This document shows positions 24,223 through 32,915 of a stretch of DNA of 64,000 nucleotides, one piece after another. Every line of letters starts with the position of its first letter. Positions within the stretch are counted from its first letter, which is position 1. Both the position numbers and the translations under genes were made by a program. The stretch lies in the NCBI RefSeq assembly GCF_014280235.1, contig NZ_CP047940.1, forward strand, positions 1,798,001 through 1,862,000. Reading direction: 5' to 3'. Under the pieces are notes generated by a model. That model did not search any database, was not told where the DNA came from, and saw nothing but the letters and a program-made list of their open reading frames with translations. The DNA is from Cyanobium sp. NS01. Its GTDB lineage: Bacteria; Cyanobacteriota; Cyanobacteriia; PCC-6307; Cyanobiaceae.

Positions 24223-25347
24223 ATGTCGCGCCTCGGCCTCGGCCTGACCGCCGCCAGCACCGCTGTACTGGTCCTGACCACGGCCCCCCTGGCCCTGGCC
24301 TGCACGGGGGGAGCCCTCACCGCCACCGATGGGGGTGTGGCGGTGGGGCGCACGCTGGAATTCGGCAAACCGCTCGATTCACAGATCGCCGTGTGGCCGG
24401 CGGGCAGCAGCTTCACTGGCTCCAGTAACCGGGGCAAGGGCCTCAGCTATCGCTCCCGCTACGGATTCGTGGGGGCCACCGCGGCCCAGTACGCGGACAT
24501 GATCCTGGATGGGCTCAACGAAAAGGGGCTCAATGTGGGCCTCTTCTATTTCCCCGGCTTCGCCCAGTACACCCCCGAGGCCCGGGCGCGGCAGGATCGC
24601 ACCCTGGCGCCGGCTCAGCTGGGCACCTGGCTGCTGGCCAACTTCGCCACCGTGGAGGAGGTGAAGGCCGGCCTGAGCGGCGTGGAGCTCACGGCCCAGG
24701 TGATCAGCCTGCTGGGGGCGGTGCCCGATGTGCATTTCAAGGTGCAGGATGCCAGCGGCAAGAGCATCGTCATCGAGCCGCGGGATGGCCGCCTGCTGGT
24801 GCACGACAACCCCACCCGGGTGCTCACCAACGCACCCACCTTCCCCTGGCACCTCACCAACCTCACCAACTACCTCACCGTCAGCAGCGCCTACGCGCCC
24901 GCTTCCACGATCGGGGCCCCCGGTGCGGGCCAGCTCAAGCTCACCCCCTTCGGCATGGGTGCCGGCAGCATGGGCCTGCCAGGAGATTTCAGCCCGCCGT
25001 CGCGCTTCGTGCGGATGGTGTTCTTCACCCAGAACGCCTCGAAGAGCCCCACCACCACGGCGGCAGTGGGCCAGCTCTTCCACATCCTCAACAACTTCGA
25101 CATCCCGCTCGGCGTGGCCAGGCCGCCGGCCGGCACAGCCGAGGTGACCCCCGACTACACCACCTGGACCAGCGTTTCCAACCTCAGGGATCTCACCTTC
25201 AACTGGAAGACCTTCGGCGATCAGCGGGTGCGGACCCTCGATCTGCGCCAGGCCCTCAGCGCCGCAGGCGGTCAGTTGAAGCTGCTGCCGATGGGGCCCC
25301 AGCAGCCCGACGCGGTGAGCCCCACCCTGGAGGTGCGGCTCAACTGA
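24223..25347 (+). CDS. Exported Ntn-type linear amide C-N hydrolase (choloylglycine hydrolase family)
   Basis: Protein of 374 residues in the penicillin V acylase/bile salt hydrolase family. An N-terminal signal (about 1-26, ending ALA) is followed directly by Cys27, the expected autocatalytic nucleophile, in the CTGGALTATDGGVAVGRTLEF motif. Further family blocks are GLNEKGLNVGLFYFPG and VLTNAPTFPWHLTNL. It is probably periplasmic and may cleave N-acyl amides such as acyl-homoserine lactones, but the substrate is unknown. It sits between trmFO and crtH. Confidence 0.88.
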   Translation: MSRLGLGLTAASTAVLVLTTAPLALACTGGALTATDGGVAVGRTLEFGKPLDSQIAVWPAGSSFTGSSNRGKGLSYRSRYGFVGATAAQYADMILDGLNEKGLNVGLFYFPGFAQYTPEARARQDRTLAPAQLGTWLLANFATVEEVKAGLSGVELTAQVISLLGAVPDVHFKVQDASGKSIVIEPRDGRLLVHDNPTRVLTNAPTFPWHLTNLTNYLTVSSAYAPASTIGAPGAGQLKLTPFGMGAGSMGLPGDFSPPSRFVRMVFFTQNASKSPTTTAAVGQLFHILNNFDIPLGVARPPAGTAEVTPDYTTWTSVSNLRDLTFNWKTFGDQRVRTLDLRQALSAAGGQLKLLPMGPQQPDAVSPTLEVRLN

Positions 25348-25416
25348 GCACTCCCGCGCCAGACGTCACGGCTGGTCTCGGTCCTAGGGTCGCGCCCTGT
25401 TGAGAGCGAGACCACG

Positions 25417-26958
25417 GTGGAGCGGCCAGAGTGGGACGCCATTGTGATCGGCTCCGGCATCGGCGGGCTGGTCACCGCCACCCAGCTGGCTGCCAAGGGT
25501 GCCAGGGTGCTGGTGCTGGAGCGCTACCTGATCCCGGGCGGCAGCGGCGGCAGCTTCAGGCGCGAGGGCTACACCTTCGATGTGGGCGCCTCGATGATCT
25601 TCGGCTTCGGCGAGAAGGGCCACACCAACCTGCTCACCCGCGCCCTGGCCGATGTGGGCGAGCACTGCGCCACGGTGCCCGATCCAGCCCAGCTGGCCTA
25701 CCACCTGCCCGATGGCCTGGAGGTGGCGGTGGACCGTGACTACGACACCTTCATCGCCGATCTCACCGCCCTGTTCCCCCACGAGGCCAGGGGCATCCGC
25801 GCCTTCTACGACACCTGCTGGCAGGTGTTCCGCTGCCTCGATGCGATGCCGCTGCTGTCGCTGGAGGATCCCGCCTACCTGGCCAAGGTGTTCTTCAAGG
25901 CGCCGCTGGCCTGCCTGGGGCTGGCCCGCTGGCTGCCGGAGAACGCTGGAGCGGTGGCGCGGCGCCACATCCGCGATCCGGCGCTGCTCAAGTTCATCGA
26001 CATGGAGTGCTTCTGCTGGTCGGTGATGCCGGCGGATCTCACGCCGATGATCAACGCCGGCATGGTGTTCTCCGACCGCCACGCCGGCGGCATCAACTAC
26101 CCCCGCGGCGGCGTCGGCACGATCGCCGAGAAGCTGGTGGCGGGCCTGGAGCGCCACGGCGGCACGATCCGCTACCGCTGCCGCGTCACCCGGGTGCTGC
26201 TGGAGAACGGCCAGGCCGTGGGGGTGGAGCTGGCCGATGGCGAACAGATCCACTGCCGCCGGGTGGTGAGCAATGCCACCCGCTGGGACACCTTCGCGGG
26301 GGAGGATTCGCCCCGCAGCACCCTGGTGGAGGCGGCCGACACCCCCGCTGCCGAGGCCACCTGGCGGCGGCGTTACAAGCCCTCCAGTTCCTTCCTCTCG
26401 CTGCACCTCGGCATCGACGCCGCCCTGGTGCCCGAGGGCTTCCACTGCCACCACCTGCTGCTGGAGGCCTGGGAGGCGATGGAGGCCGAGCAGGGGGTGG
26501 TGTTCGTGTCGATGCCGACGCTGCTCGATCCCTCCCTGGCGCCTGAGGGCCACCACATCCTGCACAGCTTCACCCCCAGCGCCATCGAGGCCTGGAGCCA
26601 GCTCAGCCCGGGCGCCTACGCCGCCAAGAAGGAGGCCGATGCGGCGCGCCTGATCCAGCGGCTGGACACGATCCTGCCTGGCCTCAGCGGCGCCATCCGC
26701 CACCGGGAGATCGGCACCCCCCGCACCCACCGGCGCTTCCTGGGCCGCAGCGGCGGCAGCTACGGGCCCGTGCCGGCCCTGCGGCTGCCGGGGCTGCTGC
26801 CGATGCCCTTCAACCGCACCGGCGTCAGCGGGCTCTACTGCGTGGGCGATTCCTGCTTCCCGGGCCAGGGCCTCAACGCCGTGGCCTTCAGCGGCTTCGC
26901 CTGCGCCCACCGGATCGGTGCCGACCTGGGGCTCAACCCCTGGGCGCTGCCGGCCTGA
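25417..26958 (+). CDS. crtH: Carotenoid isomerase CrtH (prolycopene isomerase)
   Basis: FAD enzyme of 513 residues that turns cis-lycopene (prolycopene) into all-trans lycopene, needed for carotenoids in the dark. The dinucleotide-binding motif VIGSGIGGLVTATQLAAKGA opens the protein, then GGSGGSFRREGYTFDVGASMIFG. CrtISO-type blocks are SDRHAGGINYPRGGVGTIAEKL and the C-terminal GLYCVGDSCFPGQGLNAVAFSG. GTG at 25417 is the start. Plant-type CrtISO/CrtH is favoured over CrtI because of the GGINYPRGG segment. Confidence 0.94.
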   Translation: MERPEWDAIVIGSGIGGLVTATQLAAKGARVLVLERYLIPGGSGGSFRREGYTFDVGASMIFGFGEKGHTNLLTRALADVGEHCATVPDPAQLAYHLPDGLEVAVDRDYDTFIADLTALFPHEARGIRAFYDTCWQVFRCLDAMPLLSLEDPAYLAKVFFKAPLACLGLARWLPENAGAVARRHIRDPALLKFIDMECFCWSVMPADLTPMINAGMVFSDRHAGGINYPRGGVGTIAEKLVAGLERHGGTIRYRCRVTRVLLENGQAVGVELADGEQIHCRRVVSNATRWDTFAGEDSPRSTLVEAADTPAAEATWRRRYKPSSSFLSLHLGIDAALVPEGFHCHHLLLEAWEAMEAEQGVVFVSMPTLLDPSLAPEGHHILHSFTPSAIEAWSQLSPGAYAAKKEADAARLIQRLDTILPGLSGAIRHREIGTPRTHRRFLGRSGGSYGPVPALRLPGLLPMPFNRTGVSGLYCVGDSCFPGQGLNAVAFSGFACAHRIGADLGLNPWALPA

Positions 26959-27021
26959 GCCACGGGCAGCCACGTCGCCCCGGCAGCCTTCATAACGTGG
27001 AGTCCAACGCCGCTCCCTGAG

Positions 27022-27318
27022 ATGTCCAGCAGCTCGTCCCCGCCTGAGCAACCGAGCGCGGCCCAGCTGGCCCTCTACCTGGAGCAGCGGGGCGACCTCA
27101 GCAAGCCCTGGCTGCTGCAGATGCTGCGTCTGGCCAAGTTGAAGGAATCGAAGCATGAGCTTTCCCCCGAGGACTACCTGGAGCGGCTGCAGGAGGCCCA
27201 CGCCGATCTGATGCGGTTGGGCGCGTTCTGGAAGGGGCGCGAGCAGGAGGTGTTCAGCGGGGCCTACAGCCCCTCAGCGCTGCTGGAACCCCTGCCGGGC
27301 TCTCCTGGCGACCGATGA
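27022..27318 (+). CDS. Conserved hypothetical protein (98 residues)
   Basis: Soluble, largely helical small protein. After a Ser/Pro-rich N-terminus it reads AQLALYLEQRGDLSKPWLLQMLRLAKLKESKHELSPEDYLERLQEAHADLMRLGAFWKGREQEVF. I do not recognise a named domain; a similar short protein is common in picocyanobacteria. Its stop overlaps the next start by four bases (ATGA), so both are translated from one message, behind crtH. Confidence 0.7.
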   Translation: MSSSSSPPEQPSAAQLALYLEQRGDLSKPWLLQMLRLAKLKESKHELSPEDYLERLQEAHADLMRLGAFWKGREQEVFSGAYSPSALLEPLPGSPGDR

Positions 27319-27866
27319 CCCCAGCGACCCAGCGCTACCCGATGGCGCCGCTGATCCGCTTCACGCTGCTGGGCCTCTATCTGGCCCTGGTGGTGCCGTT
27401 GCCGGCCCTCGCCCCGGCGGGCGTCAGCGGCGGCATGCTGGTGCTGGCAGTGGCGTGGGGCCTGGCTCTGGTTCTCGCCCTCACCAGCGAACGGGTCGAG
27501 CTCGATGGCGAGGGGATCAGGGTGGGCCATCCCCGCTGGTGCAGCTGGCTGCTGCGCCGTGGCTGGAGCCTGAACTGGACCAGCATCACCGCCCTCACAC
27601 CCGTCACCACCAGCCAGGGTGGCCGGGTGTACTACGTGCGCTCAAGCGATGGCTCCGCCTGGCTCCTGCCCCAGCGCGTGGCCCGCTTTCCAGACTTCCT
27701 CGATCGTTTCGCGAAGGGGACGGGCCTGAGCGTCAAGGGCATCGGACGGATCAGCCCGCCATGGACCTACCAGTTGCTGGCCGCTCTCAGCGCTCTGATG
27801 CTGGCTGGCGAACTGATCTGGGCACTGGCGTCAGGCCAGGGAATTGACCGGATTGGGCAGGGGTGA
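27315..27866 (+). CDS. Membrane protein with PH-like core, unknown function
   Basis: Protein of 183 residues. Two N-terminal hydrophobic helices (about 11-31 and 35-54) are followed by a beta-rich cytoplasmic segment (RVELDGEGIRVGH, WTSITALTPVT, GRVYYVRSSDG) and a last hydrophobic helix near 150-170. The layout resembles bacterial PH-domain membrane proteins. It is translationally coupled to the gene before it. Its 3' end overlaps the end of the convergent response regulator gene by 36 bases. Confidence 0.65.
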   Translation: MTPATQRYPMAPLIRFTLLGLYLALVVPLPALAPAGVSGGMLVLAVAWGLALVLALTSERVELDGEGIRVGHPRWCSWLLRRGWSLNWTSITALTPVTTSQGGRVYYVRSSDGSAWLLPQRVARFPDFLDRFAKGTGLSVKGIGRISPPWTYQLLAALSALMLAGELIWALASGQGIDRIGQG

Positions 27867-28634
27867 ACCCACCGGCAGCAGGTCAGGTCCGGCCGCAGGA
27901 TGCTCGGGAAGGGTGTCGAGGCTGAAGCGGTAACCCTGCTGACGCACGGTGTCGATACCGCCGCCCTCCCCGAGGCCGGCCTGCTCCAGCTTGCGGCGCA
28001 GCGTGAGCACCTGGGTGTCCACGGAACGGGGGCCGCCACTGAACGGGGGCCAGGCCATGCGCAGCAGTTCCTGGCGGCTGCGCACCACCCCCGGGGGCAT
28101 CAACAGGGCACAGAGCAGGGCAAATTCGCGCGGACTCAACTCCACGGGCTGGTCGCGGAGGGTGACCTGTCGCAGCAGCAGATGCACCTCCAAGGGGCCC
28201 ACGCAGACCTGCTCCTGCAGACCCGTTGAGCTGCGACGCAGCAGGGTGCGGCAGCGGGCAGCGAGTTCCTCGAGCCCGAACGGCTTGCGCAGCACGTCGT
28301 CAGCGCCGGCATCGAGCAGGGTGACAACGGGCTCGGAGCCCGAGCGGGCCGTGAGCACCATCACCGGGCAACGCAGCTGGCTGGCCAGGCGCAGAGCACT
28401 GCTCTCATCCAGCAGTTCCGCGCTGATCAGCAGGTCAGGCGACTGGTCGCGGCACACTTCCAGGGCCTCTTTGGCCGTGGCGACGGCGGCAGCCAGGTGG
28501 GAGTCCTGACGGAGGCGCTGGGCCAGAACGGTGCGCAGGGTGGCGTGGGGATCAACCACCAGCACACGCTTGGCCAGATCGGAGGCAGGCTGCGGCAAGG
28601 GAGGTTGTTCGGGTGGCACCGCTGTGTGGGTCAA
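27831..28634 (-). CDS. OmpR/PhoB-type response regulator with degenerate receiver
   Basis: Protein of 267 residues with a receiver (~20-135) and a winged-helix DNA-binding domain (~145-245; ELSPREFALLCALLM and the recognition segment SVDTQVLTLRRKLEQ). The receiver is atypical. The usual acidic pair after VLVVD is replaced by PH, and the phospho-acceptor position in the PDLLISAELLD strand is Ala where PDLVVLDVMMP would have Asp. Thr of VLTA and Lys of RKPF are kept. Control by phosphorylation is therefore unlikely. Upstream lie two direct AGCCGTGGC repeats (28669 and 28685). Confidence 0.88.
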   Translation of the reverse strand: MTHTAVPPEQPPLPQPASDLAKRVLVVDPHATLRTVLAQRLRQDSHLAAAVATAKEALEVCRDQSPDLLISAELLDESSALRLASQLRCPVMVLTARSGSEPVVTLLDAGADDVLRKPFGLEELAARCRTLLRRSSTGLQEQVCVGPLEVHLLLRQVTLRDQPVELSPREFALLCALLMPPGVVRSRQELLRMAWPPFSGGPRSVDTQVLTLRRKLEQAGLGEGGGIDTVRQQGYRFSLDTLPEHPAAGPDLLPVGSPLPNPVNSLA

Positions 28635-28668
28635 GACCCTGAGTCATTCCAACCTAACGGTCCTGTCG

Positions 28669-28693
28669 AGCCGTGGCACGTATCAGCCGTGGC
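28669..28693. repeat. Direct repeat upstream of the response regulator gene
   Basis: AGCCGTGGC occurs at 28669-28677 and again at 28685-28693, 16 bases start to start, about 35 bases before the start codon of the regulator gene. OmpR-family proteins often bind direct repeats, so it may be an autoregulatory site, but nothing in the sequence proves this. Confidence 0.35.
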
Positions 28694-28860
28694 TGTAAAC
28701 AGGAGCCTGGTGTGCTGCGGCGCAGACCTCAGCACCCCGCAGACCCCCTCAGACCCCTGCAGGGACCTGAACCAGGAGCGCTCAGAGCGTGTGGTTCGGT
28801 GGTCCGCTCCGCGCCCGTCAACGATCAAGGCCACAATGGTCATCAGGGTCAGCCCTCACC

Positions 28861-29139
28861 ATGAACGCGCTTCAGCACCCCGACGCCATCCGCCACTTCC
28901 AGTCGCTGTGTGACGCCTGCCAGGAGCTCTCACTCCGGCACCACGGCCCGGCGGACCTGCGGCTCTATGCCGATGGCTACCTGCACGCACTGCGCCGCAC
29001 CGCCGTACTCGACCCCCTGGTCCTGCGGCGGCTTGAAGATCTGGTGGAACGCTGGATTCTCGACCCCTCCAGCTTCATCGGCCCAGACGGCGACCCCAGG
29101 GCGCTGTACGAGAGCGGCTACGAAACCGGCCGCCGCTAG
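28861..29139 (+). CDS. Conserved cyanobacterial small protein (DUF6761-like)
   Basis: Protein of 92 residues from the ATG at 28861. The core AIRHFQSLCDACQELSLRHHGPADLRLYADGYLHALRRTAVLDPLVLRRLEDLVERWILDPSSF matches in outline a small cyanobacterial family (I believe DUF6761) with the same IRHYQSL and LR-Y-DGYL-ALR pattern. Function is unknown. It diverges from the atypical response regulator gene. Confidence 0.7.
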   Translation: MNALQHPDAIRHFQSLCDACQELSLRHHGPADLRLYADGYLHALRRTAVLDPLVLRRLEDLVERWILDPSSFIGPDGDPRALYESGYETGRR

Positions 29140-29170
29140 CTGGATCGCGGCAGCCAGGCCGACCTGGAGT

Positions 29171-29494
29171 TCAGCTGGCGAGGGCCACCGCCAGCTGCTC
29201 CTTGAGCTCACCGGAGTTGTACATCTCGATCAGGATGTCTGAACCGCCGATGAATTCCCCGTTCACATACACCTGAGGGATGGTGGGCCACTCGGAGAAT
29301 TCCTTGATGCCCTGGCGGATCTCAGCGTCGGAGAGCACATCGAAGCTGTCGAAGGGCACGCCGAGGGCGTTGAGGATCTGCACCACGTTGTTGGAAAAGC
29401 CGCACTGGGGCATCAGCTTGGTGCCCTTCATGAACACCACCACCGGGCTGCTGGTGACCAGCGTCTGAATGCGCTGTTTGACAGAAGCGTCCAT
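29171..29494 (-). CDS. grxD: Monothiol CGFS glutaredoxin (Grx4/GrxD)
   Basis: Protein of 107 residues. The active-site motif is CGFS in KGTKLMPQCGFSNNVVQIL, and the glutathione-binding TIPQVYVNGEFIGGSDI is present. CGFS glutaredoxins bind a labile [2Fe-2S] cluster with glutathione and pass it on. The bolA gene starts four bases upstream of it on the same strand, matching the known Grx4-BolA complex. The start MDASVKQRIQTLV at 29494 is chosen over an upstream in-frame codon. Confidence 0.95.
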   Translation of the reverse strand: MDASVKQRIQTLVTSSPVVVFMKGTKLMPQCGFSNNVVQILNALGVPFDSFDVLSDAEIRQGIKEFSEWPTIPQVYVNGEFIGGSDILIEMYNSGELKEQLAVALAS

Positions 29495-29498
29495 GGAA

Positions 29499-29732
29499 TC
29501 AGCTAGGGGTTGAAGTTTGCAGGGCCAGGGCATGGATCGCCTCACTGGCCAGTTCCTGGCGCAGGGCGCCATACACGAGTTGATGCTGGCGGATCCTGGT
29601 GAGGCCCGTGAAGGCCGTGGACACCACGGTCACCTGGAGGTGGTCACCACCGCCGGTGAGATCCTCCACCGCGATCTGGGCATCGGGCATGGCGCGCTGG
29701 ATGGCGGCCTTGACCTCGTCAGGTTGCACCAT
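29499..29732 (-). CDS. bolA: BolA/IbaG-family protein
   Basis: Small protein of 77 residues with the BolA fold: [32 protein letters not shown], then the conserved R-x2-QHQLVYGAL segment with the His used in cluster sharing. It partners the CGFS glutaredoxin encoded four bases downstream for iron sensing or Fe-S transfer. It appears to be third in a minus-strand row: acyltransferase, exported helical protein, BolA, glutaredoxin. Confidence 0.92.
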   Translation of the reverse strand: MVQPDEVKAAIQRAMPDAQIAVEDLTGGGDHLQVTVVSTAFTGLTRIRQHQLVYGALRQELASEAIHALALQTSTPS

Positions 29733-29775
29733 GGAGCAGGCCTCGCAACGGCGGGAATCTAGGGGGTTGTCCGGC

Positions 29776-30330
29776 TCAGTTGGTCGCCGCCGCCTGGCCG
29801 GCCGTGTAGGGCGTGGTGGCGAAGCCGATCTCCAGAAGCATCTGGTAGGCCTTGCGGCCCTCCTCGGTGGTGGGGGTCATCACCTTGACCACCTCCACCA
29901 GCAGGGGCACGGCCACTTCGGGCTCGTTCTGCCGGCGGAACAGGGCCGCCAGCCGCAGGTTGGTCTGGGCCATCAGTTCCAGGGCCTCCCTGCCCTTCTG
30001 GTCCATCTCCCTCGGGATGCGGGCGTCGAGGCCCCGGAAAGAGCCGCTCAGATCGCGGTAGAACCCCAGCAGGCGGCGACAGTAGTCGCGGGCGAGGTCG
30101 TAGTTGCGGCGGGCCTCGGCGAGATTGCCGCTGGCGGCGGCAGCGTCTCCCTGGGCCAGCAGACGCCGCACGGCATCCAGACTGATCGGGCTCTGGGTCC
30201 CGGCCAGGGTGCGCTCAGGCTCTTGCTGGGCCAGGACCGGAGTCGCCGCGAGGGGCGCGAGCACGGCCGTGAGGGCCAGCGCAGTTCCGCACAGACGGCG
30301 GTGGAGCCTATGCACGGCAAAGGGTGTCAT
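29776..30330 (-). CDS. Exported helical (TPR-like) protein, unknown function
   Basis: Protein of 184 residues with a Sec signal peptide (about 1-35: basic [13 protein letters not shown], hydrophobic core, VLAQQ end). The mature part is helical: [41 protein letters not shown], then [21 protein letters not shown] and a further helix pair. This looks like degenerate TPRs. It is probably periplasmic or lumenal. It starts 12 bases after the acyltransferase stop and precedes bolA by 43 bases. Confidence 0.72.
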   Translation of the reverse strand: MTPFAVHRLHRRLCGTALALTAVLAPLAATPVLAQQEPERTLAGTQSPISLDAVRRLLAQGDAAAASGNLAEARRNYDLARDYCRRLLGFYRDLSGSFRGLDARIPREMDQKGREALELMAQTNLRLAALFRRQNEPEVAVPLLVEVVKVMTPTTEEGRKAYQMLLEIGFATTPYTAGQAAATN

Positions 30331-30342
30331 GGTGGCGAAACT

Positions 30343-31167
30343 CTAAGGGGACTGGTCTGGAGCACCGGATGGCTCTGGGCCGCCGTCCTGGAGCACCCCG
30401 GGGCAGGATCCCGGCAGCGATGGCAGGCCGATGCTCTCGGCCGCCTGGCTTTCGAGAACCGTCATGGCAGCGGCGAGCTGGGCCGTGAAGACCTTCGCCG
30501 CCTCCCGGCCCTCGCCCTGGATCTGCATCGGCGCACCCAGGTGAAGCGCTGCGCGGGCACAGGGGAGGGCCAGGCTGTGGCTGTAGGCAATGCCCACGGG
30601 CACCACCGGAACCTGCACGCCCTTACTGGCCGCCAGCAGAGCCAGACGCGCCAGCCCCTGCTGCAGCCGGGGCACGGCGGGCTCCCGGCGGATGCGCCCC
30701 TCCGGAAACACCACCAGCTGTTCGCCGGCCTCGAGCAGTTCCACGGCGTAGCGCAGGCTGGCCAGGGAAGGCCGCAGCTGGTTCACAGCAAAGCAGCCCA
30801 GCCGCTGCAGAAACCAGCCCTGCAGGCCCTGCATCTCATCCACGGTCACCATGAAACGGCAGTCGCGTCCGCTGACCCGGCGACCCGCCGCATGGGGCAG
30901 CAGCAGAGCATCCCAGCGGGCCTTGTGGGTGGGGGCCAGCAACACCGGGCCGTGGAGGGGCAGGAATTGCTGGCCGCGCACCGTGATGGAGCGGAACCAC
31001 AGGGGCAGGGCCAGATCCTGGGTGGCCAGCATCGCCACCGGGGCCAGCCAGGGGCTGATGCCGCGGCACACGCTGGGCTCCCGCGAGAGCCCCGCAAGCG
31101 GGGGGCGCTCCGCAGCAGCACTTCCGGGTCGGCCCGGGCCCTCGGATTCATCCTCCGGTCGGGCCAT
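30343..31167 (-). CDS. 1-acyl-glycerol-3-phosphate acyltransferase-like protein (PlsC family)
   Basis: Lysophospholipid acyltransferase-fold protein of ~274 residues. The catalytic block is HKARWDALLLPHAAG, an H-x4-D motif with Lys-Ala where NHxSxxD is common. The acceptor block is VVFPEGRIRRE. An ATG at 31197 would add ten residues; 31167 has an AGGAG-like stretch upstream. It probably acylates lysophosphatidate or a related lipid at the membrane. It heads the row leading to bolA and grxD and diverges from pdxJ. Confidence 0.85.
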   Translation of the reverse strand: MARPEDESEGPGRPGSAAAERPPLAGLSREPSVCRGISPWLAPVAMLATQDLALPLWFRSITVRGQQFLPLHGPVLLAPTHKARWDALLLPHAAGRRVSGRDCRFMVTVDEMQGLQGWFLQRLGCFAVNQLRPSLASLRYAVELLEAGEQLVVFPEGRIRREPAVPRLQQGLARLALLAASKGVQVPVVPVGIAYSHSLALPCARAALHLGAPMQIQGEGREAAKVFTAQLAAAMTVLESQAAESIGLPSLPGSCPGVLQDGGPEPSGAPDQSP

Positions 31168-31325
31168 CGTCGCCGCTCGCTCCTGGGTCGAGATCATCCA
31201 GGCAAGTTACGGACTCACTCCCACCTGTCGCCGCCCGGGCGGGCAGTTGACCCTGCGGCCCAACGGCGGCAGCGCGATCGCCCCGGGGCTGCTCCATAGG
31301 ATCCGCAAGGCCCCCTTCCGCTGCC

Positions 31326-32075
31326 ATGGCCAGCCTCGGCGTCAACATCGATCACATCGCCACCGTGCGCCAGGCCCGCCGCACGGTGGAGCCCGATCCG
31401 GTCACCCATGCCCTGCTGGCCGAGCTGGGTGGCGCCGATGGCATCACCGTGCACCTGCGCGAAGACCGCCGCCACATCCAGGACCGTGACGTGGAGCTGC
31501 TGCGCCAGACCGTGCGCAGTCGCCTCAATCTGGAGATGGCAGCCACCGCCGAAATGGCCGCCGTGGCGCTGCGCCTGCAGCCCGACATGGTGACCCTGGT
31601 GCCCGAGAAGCGCGAGGAGGTGACCACCGAGGGGGGCCTCGACGTGGCCGGCCAGGGCGCTGCGCTGGCGGATCTCGTGGGCCGTCTGCAGCAGGAGGGC
31701 ATCGGCGTGAGCCTGTTCGTGGATCCCGTGGCGCAACAGCTGGAAGCCAGCCAGGCCAGCGGCGCCCGCTGGGTGGAACTGCACACCGGGGCCTATGCGG
31801 ATGCCGCCTGGAGTGAGCAACCCAGGGAGCTGGCCCGGCTCTGCGAGGCCAGCTTCATCGCCCGCAGCCTGGGCTTGAGGCTGAACGCCGGCCATGGCCT
31901 CAACTACCAGAACGTGGAGCCGGTGGCGGGAATCGAGGGCATGGAGGAGCTGAACATCGGCCACAGCATCGTGGCCAGGGCCCTGGCCGTGGGGCTGAGC
32001 CAGGCCGTGCGCGAGATGAAGGCGCTGGTTCAGAATCCGCGCCGCGATCCCCTGTTCGGCAGCCTGCAGCCATGA
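31326..32075 (+). CDS. pdxJ: Pyridoxine 5'-phosphate synthase
   Basis: TIM-barrel enzyme of 249 residues that condenses 3-amino-2-oxopropyl phosphate and deoxyxylulose 5-phosphate to pyridoxine 5'-phosphate. Family motifs are [63 protein letters not shown] and [12 protein letters not shown]. It overlaps ycf54 by four bases (ATGA), so the two are translationally coupled. Confidence 0.97.
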   Translation: MASLGVNIDHIATVRQARRTVEPDPVTHALLAELGGADGITVHLREDRRHIQDRDVELLRQTVRSRLNLEMAATAEMAAVALRLQPDMVTLVPEKREEVTTEGGLDVAGQGAALADLVGRLQQEGIGVSLFVDPVAQQLEASQASGARWVELHTGAYADAAWSEQPRELARLCEASFIARSLGLRLNAGHGLNYQNVEPVAGIEGMEELNIGHSIVARALAVGLSQAVREMKALVQNPRRDPLFGSLQP

Positions 32076-32392
32076 GCACCTATCACTTCGTTGCCGCCAG
32101 CGAGTCGTTCCTCACGGTGGAGGAGCCCCTGGAGGAGGTGCTGCGCGAGCGGGTGCGCCACTACGGCGAACAGGGCAAGGCGATCGATTTCTGGCTGGTG
32201 CGTCGGCCGGCCTTTCTGGAGGCCCCGGAGCTCGCCGCCAGCACCAGCACTGTGCCCAGGCCCGCTGCGGCGGTGGTCTCCACCGACGAGAAGTTCATCA
32301 CCTTCCTGAAGCTGCGGCTGGAGTTCGTGCTGGTGGGCCAGTTCGAGGGCCCCAGCAGCACCATCGCCGATCCCCTGGCCAGCCTCGCCTGA
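32072..32392 (+). CDS. ycf54: Ycf54, subunit of the Mg-protoporphyrin ester cyclase complex
   Basis: Protein of 106 residues (DUF2488). The pattern [51 protein letters not shown] and [24 protein letters not shown] matches cyanobacterial Ycf54. It is needed for stability or activity of the aerobic cyclase AcsF/CycI, which forms ring E of chlorophyll. Coupling to pdxJ by a 4-base overlap ties vitamin B6 supply to chlorophyll synthesis on one message. Confidence 0.93.
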   Translation: MSTYHFVAASESFLTVEEPLEEVLRERVRHYGEQGKAIDFWLVRRPAFLEAPELAASTSTVPRPAAAVVSTDEKFITFLKLRLEFVLVGQFEGPSSTIADPLASLA

Positions 32393-32398
32393 GCCGGT

Positions 32399-32764
32399 TC
32401 AGAACAGTCCGAGAAAGCGCTTGCGTTCGGGCGGCGCGGCCTGATCCTGCTCTGCCGGGCTGGAGCCAGGCTCGGGCCTGGCCCGTCCCTGGCCTCCGTC
32501 CTGCTGATAGCGGGGCTTGTTGTCGCCGATGGTGAGCAGGGCCTCCTTGTTCTTCCACCACACCCAGTCGCGGATCGGCGGCGTGTCGCGCAGCTGCTCG
32601 CGGCTGAGGCCCAGGCCGAGCTTGGCGGAGGCGTTGAGCAGCACATCGAGCATCTCCTCGCCGTTCGAGCAGCGGGCCAGGGCCTCGTTGGTGCGGCGGG
32701 CGCCGTTGAGGGCCTTGACCAGGGCCCGCACCCTCTGCAACACCGTCAACGACTGCAACTCCAT
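32399..32764 (-). CDS. Nif11-like small protein
   Basis: Protein of 121 residues from the ATG at 32764. The N-terminal half (LTVLQRVRALVKALNGARRTNEALARCSNGEEMLDVLLNASAKLGLGLSREQL) looks like a Nif11 leader-type domain: a helical repeat ending in a (G/A)-x-x-L-(S/T)-xE-L turn. The tail is Pro/Gln/Arg-rich and ends ERKRFLGLF. No bacteriocin core peptide or lanthionine synthetase is adjacent, so it is more likely a free-standing Nif11-domain protein. Convergent with ycf54 and divergent from the phosphoesterase. Confidence 0.6.
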   Translation of the reverse strand: MELQSLTVLQRVRALVKALNGARRTNEALARCSNGEEMLDVLLNASAKLGLGLSREQLRDTPPIRDWVWWKNKEALLTIGDNKPRYQQDGGQGRARPEPGSSPAEQDQAAPPERKRFLGLF

Positions 32765-32915
32765 GGCTCCCGGTGGCAGGTGAGGCGAACCGTACCAGTG
32801 CTGTCCGGGAGTTGAGGGCCAGGGCCCGAGCCCATCCTGTTGGGCGCTGATTGCGGGCTGATTGCTGACAGGTTGGGCGTCCAGGGGCCAGACTGGCAGC
32901 AACGCAGACCTCCTG

